The notes: generated by a model from the sequence alone, not told the origin. Shown: positions 33,469 through 49,960, numbered from the stretch's first letter. The stretch is 64,000 nt of DNA from Hominenteromicrobium sp900549945 (GCA_902472305.1 CABRNK010000006.1:1-64000); one strand, 5' to 3'. Translations and numbers: made by a program.

Positions 33469-34212
33469 ATGGAAAAATGTGCAGTTTCTTCCGGGCGGAA
33501 GTATTATATTGCGAGCTGTCTTTTCACAGCGCGTTTCCCGGAAACCAGTCTGAAGGTACAGCGATACATAAAGGACCGCGGGGATATCGAAACCGTCCGC
33601 TGCTGTATCCCCAATTTCAGAGTACAGCAGAATACGGAGCGCATCCCGGACGATACGGCGCGGGCGGTATGGAAAAGCCTGCCGGATTCGGCGGCGCTCC
33701 GCCCGGGCGACACCGTGTACTCGATTTGCCACAACTGCACGAACATCGCGGACGAGCAGCATCCCGGCATCCATGTCGTTTCCCTTTGGGAGCTGATCGA
33801 CCGGGATGAAGGCTTTGCCTTTCCGGATTACGGCGGCATGCAGGTTACCGTGCAGGATTGCTGGCGCACGCGCGAACGTGCGGCGGAGCAGGCAGCTGTG
33901 CGCAGCCTCCTGCACAAGATGAATATCCGGTATGCGGAGCTGCCGGAAAACCATGGACAGACGGAATTCTGCGGGAGCACGCTCTACCGAGAGCAGCCGG
34001 CGAAGAACCCGGCGTTTGCACCGAAACACTATATTGAACAGGCGGGCGGAAAATTCCGGCCGCACAGCAAGGAGGAACAGGTCGCGATCATGCGCGACTA
34101 CTGCAAAGGCTTTGCGACGGACACCGTCGTGTGCTACTGCCACTACTGTCTGGAGGGCCTTCTGGAAGGAGGCGCCGACGGGCGGCATCTGGCACATCTT
34201 TTGTTTCCGTAA
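33469..34212 (+). CDS. CCG-domain-like cysteine-rich protein
   Basis: Predicted product of 247 residues. It is unusually Cys-rich and resembles the CCG (HdrB-type) Fe-S domain: Cys17 in IASCLFT, paired Cys45-Cys46 (VRCCIPN), Cys87/Cys90 (SICHNC) and C-terminal Cys222, Cys224, Cys227 (CYCHYC). The spacing recalls the CXnCCX..CXXC pattern that binds a 4Fe-4S cluster. I cannot assign a redox partner. GGAGG at 33456-33460 precedes the ATG, and dgt follows 33 bases downstream. Confidence 0.55.
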   Translation: MEKCAVSSGRKYYIASCLFTARFPETSLKVQRYIKDRGDIETVRCCIPNFRVQQNTERIPDDTARAVWKSLPDSAALRPGDTVYSICHNCTNIADEQHPGIHVVSLWELIDRDEGFAFPDYGGMQVTVQDCWRTRERAAEQAAVRSLLHKMNIRYAELPENHGQTEFCGSTLYREQPAKNPAFAPKHYIEQAGGKFRPHSKEEQVAIMRDYCKGFATDTVVCYCHYCLEGLLEGGADGRHLAHLLFP

Positions 34213-34245
34213 CACACAGTTCGACGATGCAGGGAGGGATTGCCC

Positions 34246-35265
34246 ATGGAGAAGCAGGCACTGAGCATTCGCGAGGAGACGCAGCGCATCGAGCGGGAGA
34301 CGCTCTCGCCCTATGCGGCGCTTTCCGAGAACACGCGCGGCAGGGTGCGCGAAACGGCGGCGTGCGCGATCCGCACGCCGTACCAGCGCGACCGCGACCG
34401 GGTTATCCACTGCAAGGCGTTCCGCCGGCTGAAGCATAAGACGCAGGTGTTCCTCTCGCCGGAGGGCGACCATTACCGCACGCGCCTGACGCACACGCTC
34501 GAGGTTTCGCAGATCGCGCGGACGATCGCCCGGGCGCTCAGGCTCAACGAGGACCTGACGGAGGCGGTGGCGCTCGGACACGACCTCGGGCACACGCCAT
34601 TCGGCCATGCGGGCGAGCGGGCTTTGAACACCCTGATGCCCGGCGGCTTCCGCCACTACGAGCAGAGTGTGCGCGTGGTGGAGAGGCTTGAGAACGACGG
34701 CCGCGGCCTGAACCTCACCTTTGAGGTGCGCGACGGCATCCGCTGCCACACGGCGGGGCGGGAGGCCGTGACGATGGAAGGGCGCATCATCCGCTGGGCG
34801 GACAAGATCGCCTACATGAACCATGACATCGACGACGCGATCCGCGCGGGCGTGATCCGGGAGGCGGACATCCCGCGGGACATCACCGCGGTGCTCGGCG
34901 ACACGAAGAACAAGCGCATCACGACGATGGTCACGTCGCTGATCGAAAACAGCCTGGCCGGCGTCGTCGGCATGGATGCGGACGTGCTCGCGGCGTATGA
35001 GGCGCTGCACGTCTACATGTACGAATCGGTTTACCTGAACGACTACGCGAAGCGCGAGGAGAAAAAGGTGCCGCATTTGATCGAGAGCTTGTTCTGCTAC
35101 TATGTGCGCCACCCGGACCGCCTGCCCGAAAGCATGCGGGACATCGCGGAGGCGGACGGAAGAGAGCAGGCGGCGTGCGACTACATCGCCGGCATGACGG
35201 ACCGCTTTGCCGTCGATCTTTACAGCAATCTCTTTATCCCGAAGGCCTGGGGTACGCCGGTCTGA
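34246..35265 (+). CDS. dgt: dGTPase-like HD domain phosphohydrolase
   Basis: Predicted product of 339 residues. The HD motif and dNTPase signature are clear: SRLTHTLEVSQIART..., ALGHDLGHTPFGHAGERAL with the metal-binding HD pair, then RIIRWADKIAYMNHDIDDA. It hydrolyses dNTPs to nucleosides and triphosphate. The start at ATG 34246 was chosen because AGGGAGGG at 34231-34238 is 7 bases away; a TTG at 34240 is too close. It precedes dnaG and rpoD, a common Firmicutes order. Confidence 0.93.
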   Translation: MEKQALSIREETQRIERETLSPYAALSENTRGRVRETAACAIRTPYQRDRDRVIHCKAFRRLKHKTQVFLSPEGDHYRTRLTHTLEVSQIARTIARALRLNEDLTEAVALGHDLGHTPFGHAGERALNTLMPGGFRHYEQSVRVVERLENDGRGLNLTFEVRDGIRCHTAGREAVTMEGRIIRWADKIAYMNHDIDDAIRAGVIREADIPRDITAVLGDTKNKRITTMVTSLIENSLAGVVGMDADVLAAYEALHVYMYESVYLNDYAKREEKKVPHLIESLFCYYVRHPDRLPESMRDIAEADGREQAACDYIAGMTDRFAVDLYSNLFIPKAWGTPV

Positions 35266-35290
35266 GGGTGTTTTGAAAGGAGGCGGTGGT

Positions 35291-37063
35291 TTGGCACTGC
35301 CTGAGGCATTTATGCAGGATCTCAAATCCCGCTCGGACATCGTGGACATCATTTCCTCGTATGTCAATCTGAAGCGGCGCGGGAAAAACATGGTGGGGCT
35401 CTGCCCGTTTCACAACGAGAAATCCCCGTCGTTCAATGTGTATACGGAAAACGGATCGTTCTACTGCTTCGGCTGCGGCGCGGGCGGCGACGTGATCACG
35501 TTTATCCGCAAGATCGAAAATCTCGACTACATTGAGGCGGTCAAGCTGCTCGCCCAGCGGGCAGGCTTGCAGGTGCCGGAGCAGGGCGTGGACGATTCGA
35601 TGTCCCGCCTGCGGCAGCGCGTGCTGGAGATCAACCGCGAATCGGCGCGTTTCTTTCATGCGTCGCTTTTAAAGCCCGAGGGCAAGCCGGGGCTCGACTA
35701 CTTCGCGCGCCGCCGGCTGCCGATGCAGATGATCCGCCATTTCGGGCTTGGGTGGGCGCCGGAAAGCCGCTTTGCGCTCGTCAACCACCTGCGCGCGAAG
35801 GGATATGCAGAAAGCGAGCTGATTCAGGCGAATGTCGCGGTGCAGACGCGCTCGGGCCGCGCGATGGACCGCTTCCACAGCCGCGTGATGTTCCCGATCA
35901 TCGACCTGCGCGGCAACGTTGTCGCATTCGGCGGGCGCATCCTCACCGACGAGAAGCCGAAGTACATCAACACCTCGGATACGCCGGTCTACCACAAGAG
36001 CAGCGGTCTGTTCGCGATGAATTTCGCGAAAAATGCGCTCGACAACGGCCGGCTGATTCTGGCCGAGGGCTATATGGACGTGATCTCGCTGCACAAGGCC
36101 GGCTTTGAAAACGCGATCGCCTCGCTCGGCACATCGCTGACGGCGGAGCAGGCGCGCGTGATGGCCCGCTACGCGAAGGAAGTCATCATCTGCTACGATT
36201 CCGACGAGGCGGGGCAGAAGGCTGCGCAGCGCGCGATTCCGATTCTGCGCGGCGCGGGTCTTCTTGTGCGCGTGATGGCGGTGCCGGGCAACAAGGACCC
36301 GGACGAGTTCATCAACAGCTACGGCGAGGAGGGCGCGGCGCGCTTCAGAAAGCTCATAGAGGACTGCGGCAGCGACGTCGAATACCGGCTCGACAGGCTC
36401 AAAAGCGGCTTCGACCTCGAGAGCGGCGACGGCAAGGTGCAGTACCTGATGGAGGCCGTGAACGTGCTCGCACGGCTCGACAATGCGATCGAGCGCGACG
36501 TGTACGTCGGCCGGCTTTCGGAGGAGCTCGGCGTCGATAAAAACGCGATCCTCACGCAGATGAAGCGCAGTATGCGGCAGGAAAGCCGCGCCGCCCAGAA
36601 GCGGCAGCTTCGGGAGACGACCGAGGCGCTTTCCGCGCGGCGGGACGAGATCAACCCCGAGAAGCGGAGGCACGTGCGCGTCGCGAACGCGGAGGAGCGC
36701 TTGATTGCGTGCCTGTTCGCGCACAACGAGCTTGCGGCATCACTTCGGGAAAAGCTGCCGCCGGAAAAGTTTGTGACCGGCTTCAACCGCCGGTTATATC
36801 AGAGCCTCTTGGGAAAGATTATAAACGGAGAAACCGCAAACGCGCCGGGAATCAGCGATTTTTCGGCGGAATGCACGCCGGACGAGATGGGGCGCGTCGC
36901 CGCGATCCTCCGCGAAAGCAGCGGCACGACGGCGGAGGACGCCGAGCGCTTTGTGCAGATCATTCTGAGCGAGGGCGGGCTTTCGGATGCGGAGGCGATC
37001 CGCGCGAGCGACCCCGCGCAGCTGCAGGCGCAGTTTGAGGCGCTGCGCAGGCAGAAAAAATAG
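35291..37063 (+). CDS. dnaG: DNA primase
   Basis: Predicted product of 590 residues, starting at TTG 35291 with AAAGGAGG 6 bases upstream. Zinc finger GLCPFHNEKSPSF...FYCFGCG, TOPRIM domain with LILAEGYMDVISLHKAG and VIICYDSDEAGQKAA, then the DnaB-binding C-terminus after about residue 450. It makes the RNA primers for replication. It is the middle gene of dgt-dnaG-rpoD. Confidence 0.97.
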   Translation: MALPEAFMQDLKSRSDIVDIISSYVNLKRRGKNMVGLCPFHNEKSPSFNVYTENGSFYCFGCGAGGDVITFIRKIENLDYIEAVKLLAQRAGLQVPEQGVDDSMSRLRQRVLEINRESARFFHASLLKPEGKPGLDYFARRRLPMQMIRHFGLGWAPESRFALVNHLRAKGYAESELIQANVAVQTRSGRAMDRFHSRVMFPIIDLRGNVVAFGGRILTDEKPKYINTSDTPVYHKSSGLFAMNFAKNALDNGRLILAEGYMDVISLHKAGFENAIASLGTSLTAEQARVMARYAKEVIICYDSDEAGQKAAQRAIPILRGAGLLVRVMAVPGNKDPDEFINSYGEEGAARFRKLIEDCGSDVEYRLDRLKSGFDLESGDGKVQYLMEAVNVLARLDNAIERDVYVGRLSEELGVDKNAILTQMKRSMRQESRAAQKRQLRETTEALSARRDEINPEKRRHVRVANAEERLIACLFAHNELAASLREKLPPEKFVTGFNRRLYQSLLGKIINGETANAPGISDFSAECTPDEMGRVAAILRESSGTTAEDAERFVQIILSEGGLSDAEAIRASDPAQLQAQFEALRRQKK

Positions 37064-37131
37064 ATGGAAAGCAAGTCGATCGACCGATCGGAAGGAATAA
37101 GGGAAAATTCAGGAAAGGTTTGGTAAACAGT

Positions 37132-38226
37132 ATGGCAGCACAGGATAAGAAATCCGTCATCCGCGAGCTGATCGAGCTCGGCAAGAGCAAGGGGCAGCTC
37201 ACCACGAAGGAGATTCTCGACGCGCTCGGCGAGCTTGATTTCGACCCGGAGCACATCGAAAAATTTTACGATACGCTCGAATCGCACGGCGTCGAGATCA
37301 TCGAGGATTTCGGCGACATCCAGATCGACGACGTGGATCTGACGAAGGTCGCGAACGAGACCGCGGAATACGAGAGCGGCGTCAGCATGGAGGGCGTCGC
37401 GATCGACGATCCTGTCAAGGTGTATCTCAAGGAGATCGGCCGCGTCCCGCTTCTGACCTCGGAGGAGGAGGTGCGCCTCGCCATCGCGATCAAGGACGGC
37501 AACGAGGCCGCGAAGAAGCGCCTTTCAGAGGCGAACCTGCGCCTCGTCGTCAGCATCGCGAAGCGCTACCTCGGCCGCGGCATGCAGTTCCTCGACCTGA
37601 TTCAAGAGGGCAACCTCGGCCTGATCAAGGCCGTAGAGAAGTTCGACTACACGAAGGGCTTTAAGTTTTCCACCTACGCGACGTGGTGGATCCGGCAGGC
37701 GATCACCCGCGCAATCGCCGATCAGGCGCGTACGATCCGCATCCCGGTGCACATGGTCGAGACGATCAACAAGGTGAAGAAGGTCTCGAGCCAGCTTCTG
37801 CACACGACGGGCCACGAGCCGACGGCGGACGAGATCTCCGAGGAGCTTGACATGCCGGTGGATAAGGTGCGCGAGATCATGCGCGTTGCGCAGGAGCCGG
37901 TTTCGCTCGAGACGCCGATCGGCGAGGAGGAGGACAGCCACCTCGGTGACTTCATCCCGGACGACGAGGCGCCCGCCCCGGCAGACGCGGCCTCGCACAC
38001 GCTTTTGCGCGAAACGCTCGGCGACGTGCTCGATTCGCTGACGCCGCGCGAGGAAAAGGTGCTGCGCCTGCGCTTCGGCCTTGAGGACGGCAGAAGCCGC
38101 ACGCTCGAGGAGGTCGGCAAGGAGTTCAACGTCACGCGCGAGCGCATCCGCCAGATCGAGGCGAAAGCGCTCAGAAAGCTGCGCCACCCGAGCCGCAGCA
38201 AGAAGCTGAAGGATTTTCTCGACTGA
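37132..38226 (+). CDS. rpoD: RNA polymerase sigma factor SigA
   Basis: Predicted product of 364 residues. Region 1.1 is present at the N-terminus, region 1.2/2 carries DDPVKVYLKEIGRVPLLTSEEE and RLVVSIAKRYLGRGMQFLDLIQEGNLGLIKAVEKFDYTKGFKFSTYATWWIRQAI, and region 4 ends in RERIRQIEAKALRKLRHPSRSKKLKDFLD. This is the housekeeping sigma and matches the promoters seen in the window. The ATG at 37132 was chosen; a TTG at 37120 sits too close to AGGAAAGG. Confidence 0.96.
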   Translation: MAAQDKKSVIRELIELGKSKGQLTTKEILDALGELDFDPEHIEKFYDTLESHGVEIIEDFGDIQIDDVDLTKVANETAEYESGVSMEGVAIDDPVKVYLKEIGRVPLLTSEEEVRLAIAIKDGNEAAKKRLSEANLRLVVSIAKRYLGRGMQFLDLIQEGNLGLIKAVEKFDYTKGFKFSTYATWWIRQAITRAIADQARTIRIPVHMVETINKVKKVSSQLLHTTGHEPTADEISEELDMPVDKVREIMRVAQEPVSLETPIGEEEDSHLGDFIPDDEAPAPADAASHTLLRETLGDVLDSLTPREEKVLRLRFGLEDGRSRTLEEVGKEFNVTRERIRQIEAKALRKLRHPSRSKKLKDFLD

Positions 38227-38246
38227 GCCGGAAAGGACGCTTTGTT

Positions 38247-38663
38247 ATGCATATGACGCTGGAGGCGGATTACGCCGTGCGCATCGTCGAGTTTCTCGCG
38301 ATGCACGCGGAGCGGGTCGATGCCAAGACCATAGCGGAAAAAACGAATGTGACGCTGCGCTTTACGCTGAAGATTCTGCGCACGCTGGTGGCGGACGGCA
38401 TCGTCTGCTCCTATAAGGGCGCGAAGGGCGGCTACAGGCTCGCGCAGCCGCCGCAGGAGATTACGCTGCGCCGCGTGATCGAGGCGGTGGAGGGGCCGTA
38501 CATGCTTTCCCGCTGTCAGGGCGAGAGCTACAGCTGCCACCGCACGGACTGCCGGCTGCACAGCATCTACAGCGAGATCTCGAAGCTCGTGCGCGACCGG
38601 CTCGATTCGTATACATTCGATTCGATCTGCTCTTGCGACGAGGAGGAACAGGCCGAAAAATAG
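38247..38663 (+). CDS. Rrf2 family regulator with cluster-type cysteines
   Basis: Predicted product of 138 residues. The N-terminal winged HTH (MTLEADYAVRIVEFLA...TLRFTLKILRTLVADGIVCSYKGAKGGYRLA) is Rrf2. Three cysteines, Cys90, Cys97 and Cys102, sit after the HTH as in IscR, NsrR and RsrR, so an Fe-S cluster sensor is likely. The spacing C-x6-C-x4-C differs from IscR (C-x5-C-x5-C). It follows rpoD by 20 bases and is before rpoB. Its targets are unknown. Confidence 0.88.
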   Translation: MHMTLEADYAVRIVEFLAMHAERVDAKTIAEKTNVTLRFTLKILRTLVADGIVCSYKGAKGGYRLAQPPQEITLRRVIEAVEGPYMLSRCQGESYSCHRTDCRLHSIYSEISKLVRDRLDSYTFDSICSCDEEEQAEK

Positions 38664-38687
38664 ACCGCATTCTTTCAGAAAGAATTG

Positions 38688-38714
38688 GCTGCCGCTGAAA
38701 ACGGCAGCTTTTTT
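38688..38714 (+). terminator. Terminator of the dgt-dnaG-rpoD-rrf2 operon
   Basis: GCTGCCG/CGGCAGC (38688-38694, 38702-38708) is followed by six T. Confidence 0.92.
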
Positions 38715-38851
38715 CGCCGGGAGGAATTTCCGGTGCGTATCTGCCGCCCGGACATGCCGCGCGTATAGACACGGCTTATCGGGGCGGCAGACTGCACGTT
38801 TTGGGGTTGCCCGCCGGTGTGCCGGGAAAGACCGGTCTGAAGCGTCGGGCA
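38715..38851. other. Intergenic region after the rrf2 terminator
   Basis: No gene is supported. The possible minus-strand RNA ends at its right edge. Confidence 0.5.
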
Positions 38852-39002
38852 CAAAAAAGGCTGCACAGATACCTCTGTGCAGCCTCGCGCTTTTTATACC
38901 GAAATACGGAAAAAATCGATGGGAAATGCTTGACAATCCATACAATATGGTGTACTATATTATAATGTATCATCATGGATAGATATGCGATTTCGCTTTC
39001 TT
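38852..39002 (-). ncRNA. Candidate small RNA opposite the rpoB promoter region
   Basis: On the minus strand TTGATT (39032-39037) and TATAAT (39009-39014) have perfect 17-base spacing, giving a start near 39002. A perfect 11-bp stem GGCTGCACAGA/TCTGTGCAGCC (38859-38869, 38874-38884) followed on the minus strand by a T run ends it near 38852. The result is a transcript of about 150 bases with no ribosome-binding site. Its 5' region overlaps the rpoB leader in antisense. This rests on promoter and terminator signals only. Confidence 0.5.
38930..38958 (+). promoter_or_regulatory. Promoter of rpoB-rpoC
   Basis: TTGACA (38930-38935) and TACTAT (38953-38958) with 17-base spacing and an upstream TG. 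A second -10-like TATAAT lies at 38961-38966. The leader is then about 175 bases; a minus-strand promoter sits inside it. Confidence 0.78.
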
Positions 39003-39141
39003 TAGCGCATTATAACATATAATCCGCAAAGAATCAAGCAAAATCTGAAATTTCCACATGAACGGATATTTTTTTCAGCGTTTTTAAGCTATTTTGTCTT
39101 AAGAACATGGGCCAAAATCTATGAATGGAGTGGTTGAGTCA

Positions 39142-42861
<3,720 letters not shown>

Positions 42862-42878
42862 TTTCGGGGGGTTTATAA

Positions 42879-46463
<3,585 letters not shown>

Positions 46464-46478
<15 letters not shown>

Positions 46479-46676
46479 GCTTCGGTATATAATGTCAAAT
46501 AGTGTGCTTCGGCTGAGAAAACCGCAGGGTTTGTGCCGGAAGCACCCGAAAAAAGCATAAAACAGAGCCTGTCCGCACGAAAAAAGCGCGGACAGGATAC
46601 TGTTTTGTATATCTGTTTGTTCTGCGGGGCAATATAGCCCTGTATAACATATAGCAATTATGCAAGGAGGTGCAAT
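46464..46676 (+). promoter_or_regulatory. Promoter and structured leader of the str operon
   Basis: TTGACA (46464-46469) and TATAAT (46488-46493), 18 bases apart, lie at the 3' end of rpoC and just past it. The 180-base leader then holds two hairpins: GTGCTTCGGC...GCCGGAAGCAC around 46501-46548, and CCTGTCCGC/GCGGACAGG at 46568-46576/46588-46596. These could act as rpoC terminators or attenuators for rpsL. The AAGGAGGTG before 46677 is the rpsL ribosome-binding site. Confidence 0.6.
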
Positions 46677-47105
46677 ATGCCTACATTTAACCAGCTGATT
46701 CACACAGGCCGCGCTGTTTCCGAGAAGAAGGCGAAGGCGCCGGCACTGCTCAAGGGTTGGAACTCCAAGAAGCGCGTTGCGATCGATCAGGATTCCCCCC
46801 AGAAGCGCGGTGTCTGCACTGCCGTGAAAACCGCTACCCCGAAGAAGCCGAACTCCGCGCTCAGAAAGATCGCCAGAGTCCGTCTCTCGAACGGTATCGA
46901 GGTTTCCGCTTATATCCCCGGCGTTGGCCACAACCTGCAGGAGCATAGCGTTGTTATGATCCGCGGCGGTCGTGTTAAGGATCTCCCTGGCGTGCGTTAT
47001 CACATCATCCGCGGCACACTCGATGCTCAGGGCGTTGCGAAGCGTATGCAGGCGCGTTCCAAGTACGGCGCAAAGAGACCGAAGGCAGGCGCAGCGAAGA
47101 AGTAA
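46677..47105 (+). CDS. rpsL: 30S ribosomal protein S12
   Basis: Predicted product of 142 residues. The decoding-site loops are wild-type in appearance, with PKKPNSALRKIARVRLSNGIEV and GVGHNLQEHSVVMIRGGRVKDLPGVRYHIIRGTLD. It lacks the usual L7Ae-like gene before it; the gene after is rpsG. Codon use (many third-position T and A) differs from most of the window, as expected for high expression. Confidence 0.98.
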   Translation: MPTFNQLIHTGRAVSEKKAKAPALLKGWNSKKRVAIDQDSPQKRGVCTAVKTATPKKPNSALRKIARVRLSNGIEVSAYIPGVGHNLQEHSVVMIRGGRVKDLPGVRYHIIRGTLDAQGVAKRMQARSKYGAKRPKAGAAKK

Positions 47106-47158
47106 TCTTCGCAAAAATTCGTTACACAAAGAACTTTGACCGGAGAAGCGAGAGCTTC

Positions 47159-47204
47159 AAGGTATTTATCATAGATAGCTTCGATTATTCTGCGTAAATA
47201 CCTT
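47159..47204 (+). promoter_or_regulatory. Stem-loop between rpsL and rpsG
   Basis: The perfect 10-bp arms AAGGTATTTA and TAAATACCTT (47159-47168, 47195-47204) flank 26 bases. It lies in the intercistronic region where S7 autoregulates the str operon in Escherichia coli. A similar role here is only an inference; the sequence is not obviously like the E. coli site. Confidence 0.45.
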
Positions 47205-47275
47205 TTCTTAGCCGGCGGGAGCTTGTGCTTTCGAGTACCGATGAATTCATTATTTCATGTGAAGGAGGGAAGACT

Positions 47276-47746
47276 ATGCCAAGAAGAGGCAGTATAGCAA
47301 AACGCGATGTTTTGCCGGATCCCATGTACAATTCGAAACTGGTTACACGCCTGATCAACAACATCATGTATGATGGCAAGAAGGGCGTAGCTCAGAAGAT
47401 CGTTTACGACGCATTCGAGATCGTTGCAGAAAAGACGGGCAAGGATGCGCTGGAGGTTTTCGAGCAGGCGATGGAAAATGTTATGCCCAGCCTTGAGGTT
47501 AAGGCCCGCCGTGTCGGCGGCGCCAACTATCAGGTCCCGATTGAGGTTCGTCCGGAGAGACGCCAGACCCTCGGCCTGCGCTGGATGACGAACTACTCCA
47601 GACTTCGTTCCGAAAAGACGATGAAGGAAAGACTGGCTGCTGAGATCCTTGACGCTGTAAACGGTGCCGGCGGCGCCGCGAAGAAGCGCGACGATACACA
47701 TAAGATGGCCGAAGCCAACAAGGCTTTCGCACACTACAGATGGTAA
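47276..47746 (+). CDS. rpsG: 30S ribosomal protein S7
   Basis: Predicted product of 156 residues starting MPRRGSIAKRDVLPDP. The family motif DPMYNSKLVTRLINNIMYDGKKGVAQKIVYDAF and VGGANYQVPIEVRPERRQTLGLRWM are present. AAGGAGGG precedes the ATG; the longer open reading frame upstream has no site. Confidence 0.98.
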   Translation: MPRRGSIAKRDVLPDPMYNSKLVTRLINNIMYDGKKGVAQKIVYDAFEIVAEKTGKDALEVFEQAMENVMPSLEVKARRVGGANYQVPIEVRPERRQTLGLRWMTNYSRLRSEKTMKERLAAEILDAVNGAGGAAKKRDDTHKMAEANKAFAHYRW

Positions 47747-47776
47747 TCGACCTGTATTCGTTTTAAGGAGGATTTT

Positions 47777-49870
47777 ATGGCCCGTCAGGTACCACTTGAA
47801 TTAACAAGAAATATCGGCATCATGGCCCACATCGATGCCGGTAAGACAACCACGACAGAGCGTATCCTTTACTACACGGGCGTCAACTACAAGATCGGTG
47901 AGACACATGATGGTTCCGCCACGATGGACTGGATGGCGCAGGAGCAGGAGCGCGGCATTACGATTACATCTGCTGCGACGACGTGCTTCTGGCCGGACAG
48001 AAACGGCAAGCAGAACCGCATCAATATCATTGACACACCGGGCCACGTTGACTTCACGGTTGAGGTTGAGCGTTCGCTCCGCGTGCTCGACGGCTCCGTC
48101 ACGGTTTTCTGCGCGAAGGGCGGCGTTGAGCCCCAGTCCGAAACGGTTTGGCGTCAGGCTGAGGAATATAAGGTTCCGCGTATGGCCTATGTCAACAAGA
48201 TGGACATCATGGGCGCCGACTTCTACCGTGTCGTGCAGATGATGAAGGACAGACTCAAGTGCAATGCTGTCCCGATTCAGCTTCCGATCGGCAGCGAGGA
48301 CACCTTTAAGGGCATCATCGACCTCGTGGAGATGAAGGCCTATGTCTACTACGACGATCTCGGCAAGGATATCCGCTGCGAAGAGATCCCGGAGGACATG
48401 AAGGAGATCGCCGAGAAATATCACGTCGAAATGGTCGAGCATGTTGCCGAGCAGGACGACGACATCATGGATAAGTATCTCATGGGCGAGGACATTTCTG
48501 TCGATGAGATCAAGGACTGCATCCGCAAGGCGACCATCAACAACACGATGGTGCCGGTGACCTGCGGTACTTCCTACAAGAACAAGGGTGTTCAGAAACT
48601 TCTGGACGCGATCGTGGACTATATGCCCGCGCCGACGGACGTTCCGGCTATCAAGGGCGTGAATCCCGATACGGAGGAGGACGATGTCCGTCACTCCACC
48701 GATGACGAGCCGTTTGCCGCGCTTGCGTTTAAGATTGCGACAGACCCGTTCGTCGGTAAGCTGTGCTTCTTCCGCGTGTACTCCGGTACGCTGACGGCGG
48801 GCTCCGCAGTTTACAACTCCACGAAGGACAACACCGAGCGTATCGGCCGCATTGTGCAGATGCACGCCAACCACCGTCAGGATATCGAAATGGTTTATGC
48901 CGGCGATATTGCGGCTGCGGTCGGTCTGAAGAACACGACGACCGGCGACACGCTCTGCGATGAAAAGCACCCGATCATCCTTGAGTCTATGGAGTTCCCG
49001 GAGCCGGTTATCCGCGTTGCGATCGAACCCAAGACGAAGGCCGGTCAGGAGAAAATGGGCGTCGCACTCGCGAAGCTCGCCGAGGAGGACCCGACCTTTA
49101 AGGCATATACGGACGAAGAGACCGGCCAGACGATCATCGCGGGCATGGGCGAGCTCCACCTCGAGATCATTGTCGACCGTCTGCTCCGTGAGTTCAAGGT
49201 CGAGGCAAACGTCGGTAAGCCGCAGGTTGCCTACAAGGAGACGATCCGCAGAAACGCGGACGTCGATACGAAATATGCCCGCCAGTCCGGAGGTAAGGGC
49301 CAGTACGGTCACGTTAAGATCCGCATTGAGCCGAACCCGGGCAAGGGCTACGAATTTGTCAACGCTGTTGTCGGCGGCGCTGTTCCGAAGGAATATATTC
49401 CGGCGGTCGATCAGGGTATTCAGGGCGCAATGCTCTCCGGTGTCCTCGCAGGCTACAACGTCGTTGATGTCAAGGTCACGCTGTACGACGGCTCCTACCA
49501 TGAAGTCGACTCCTCTGAAATGGCGTTTAAGATCGCCGGCTCGATGGCCTTCAAGGAGGCCATGCGCAAGGCGGATCCGGTCCTCATGGAGCCGATTATG
49601 AAGGTTGTCGTCATTGTTCCGGATGAGTACATGGGCGACGTTATCGGCGACCTGAACTCCCGCCGCGGCATGATCCTCGGCATGGATGCTATTCCGGGCG
49701 CACAGCAGATCAACAGCGAGGTGCCGCTCTCCGAGATGTTCGGCTACGCGACCGACATGCGCTCTAAGACGCAGGGCCGCGGCCAGTACAGCATGGAGCC
49801 GGCTCACTACTCCGAGGTTCCGAAGTCTGTTTCTGAAACGATCATCGCTTCCAGAAAAAAGGCGGAATAA
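47777..49870 (+). CDS. fusA: Elongation factor G
   Basis: Predicted product of 697 residues. GTPase motifs AHIDAGKTT, DTPGHVDF and NKMD are present, followed by the five EF-G domains. It drives translocation. It lies 30 bases after rpsG with AAGGAGG. Confidence 0.98.
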   Translation: MARQVPLELTRNIGIMAHIDAGKTTTTERILYYTGVNYKIGETHDGSATMDWMAQEQERGITITSAATTCFWPDRNGKQNRINIIDTPGHVDFTVEVERSLRVLDGSVTVFCAKGGVEPQSETVWRQAEEYKVPRMAYVNKMDIMGADFYRVVQMMKDRLKCNAVPIQLPIGSEDTFKGIIDLVEMKAYVYYDDLGKDIRCEEIPEDMKEIAEKYHVEMVEHVAEQDDDIMDKYLMGEDISVDEIKDCIRKATINNTMVPVTCGTSYKNKGVQKLLDAIVDYMPAPTDVPAIKGVNPDTEEDDVRHSTDDEPFAALAFKIATDPFVGKLCFFRVYSGTLTAGSAVYNSTKDNTERIGRIVQMHANHRQDIEMVYAGDIAAAVGLKNTTTGDTLCDEKHPIILESMEFPEPVIRVAIEPKTKAGQEKMGVALAKLAEEDPTFKAYTDEETGQTIIAGMGELHLEIIVDRLLREFKVEANVGKPQVAYKETIRRNADVDTKYARQSGGKGQYGHVKIRIEPNPGKGYEFVNAVVGGAVPKEYIPAVDQGIQGAMLSGVLAGYNVVDVKVTLYDGSYHEVDSSEMAFKIAGSMAFKEAMRKADPVLMEPIMKVVVIVPDEYMGDVIGDLNSRRGMILGMDAIPGAQQINSEVPLSEMFGYATDMRSKTQGRGQYSMEPAHYSEVPKSVSETIIASRKKAE

Positions 49871-49883
49871 TCGGAAATACCAC

Positions 49884-49912
49884 TTGATTTTTCGGCGCTT
49901 TATTGCTACAAT
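49884..49912 (+). promoter_or_regulatory. Promoter of tuf
   Basis: TTGATT (49884-49889) and TACAAT (49907-49912) at 17-base spacing with an upstream TGC. tuf can therefore be transcribed apart from fusA. Confidence 0.78.
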
Positions 49913-49960
49913 GAAGCTAAACCTAAAACCCATTTTACTGCATAAAAGGAGGCAATTCCA

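Noticed and set aside
38776..38976. Small open frame on the minus strand within the candidate RNA
   Set aside because: No ribosome-binding site, and it runs through the strong terminator hairpin.
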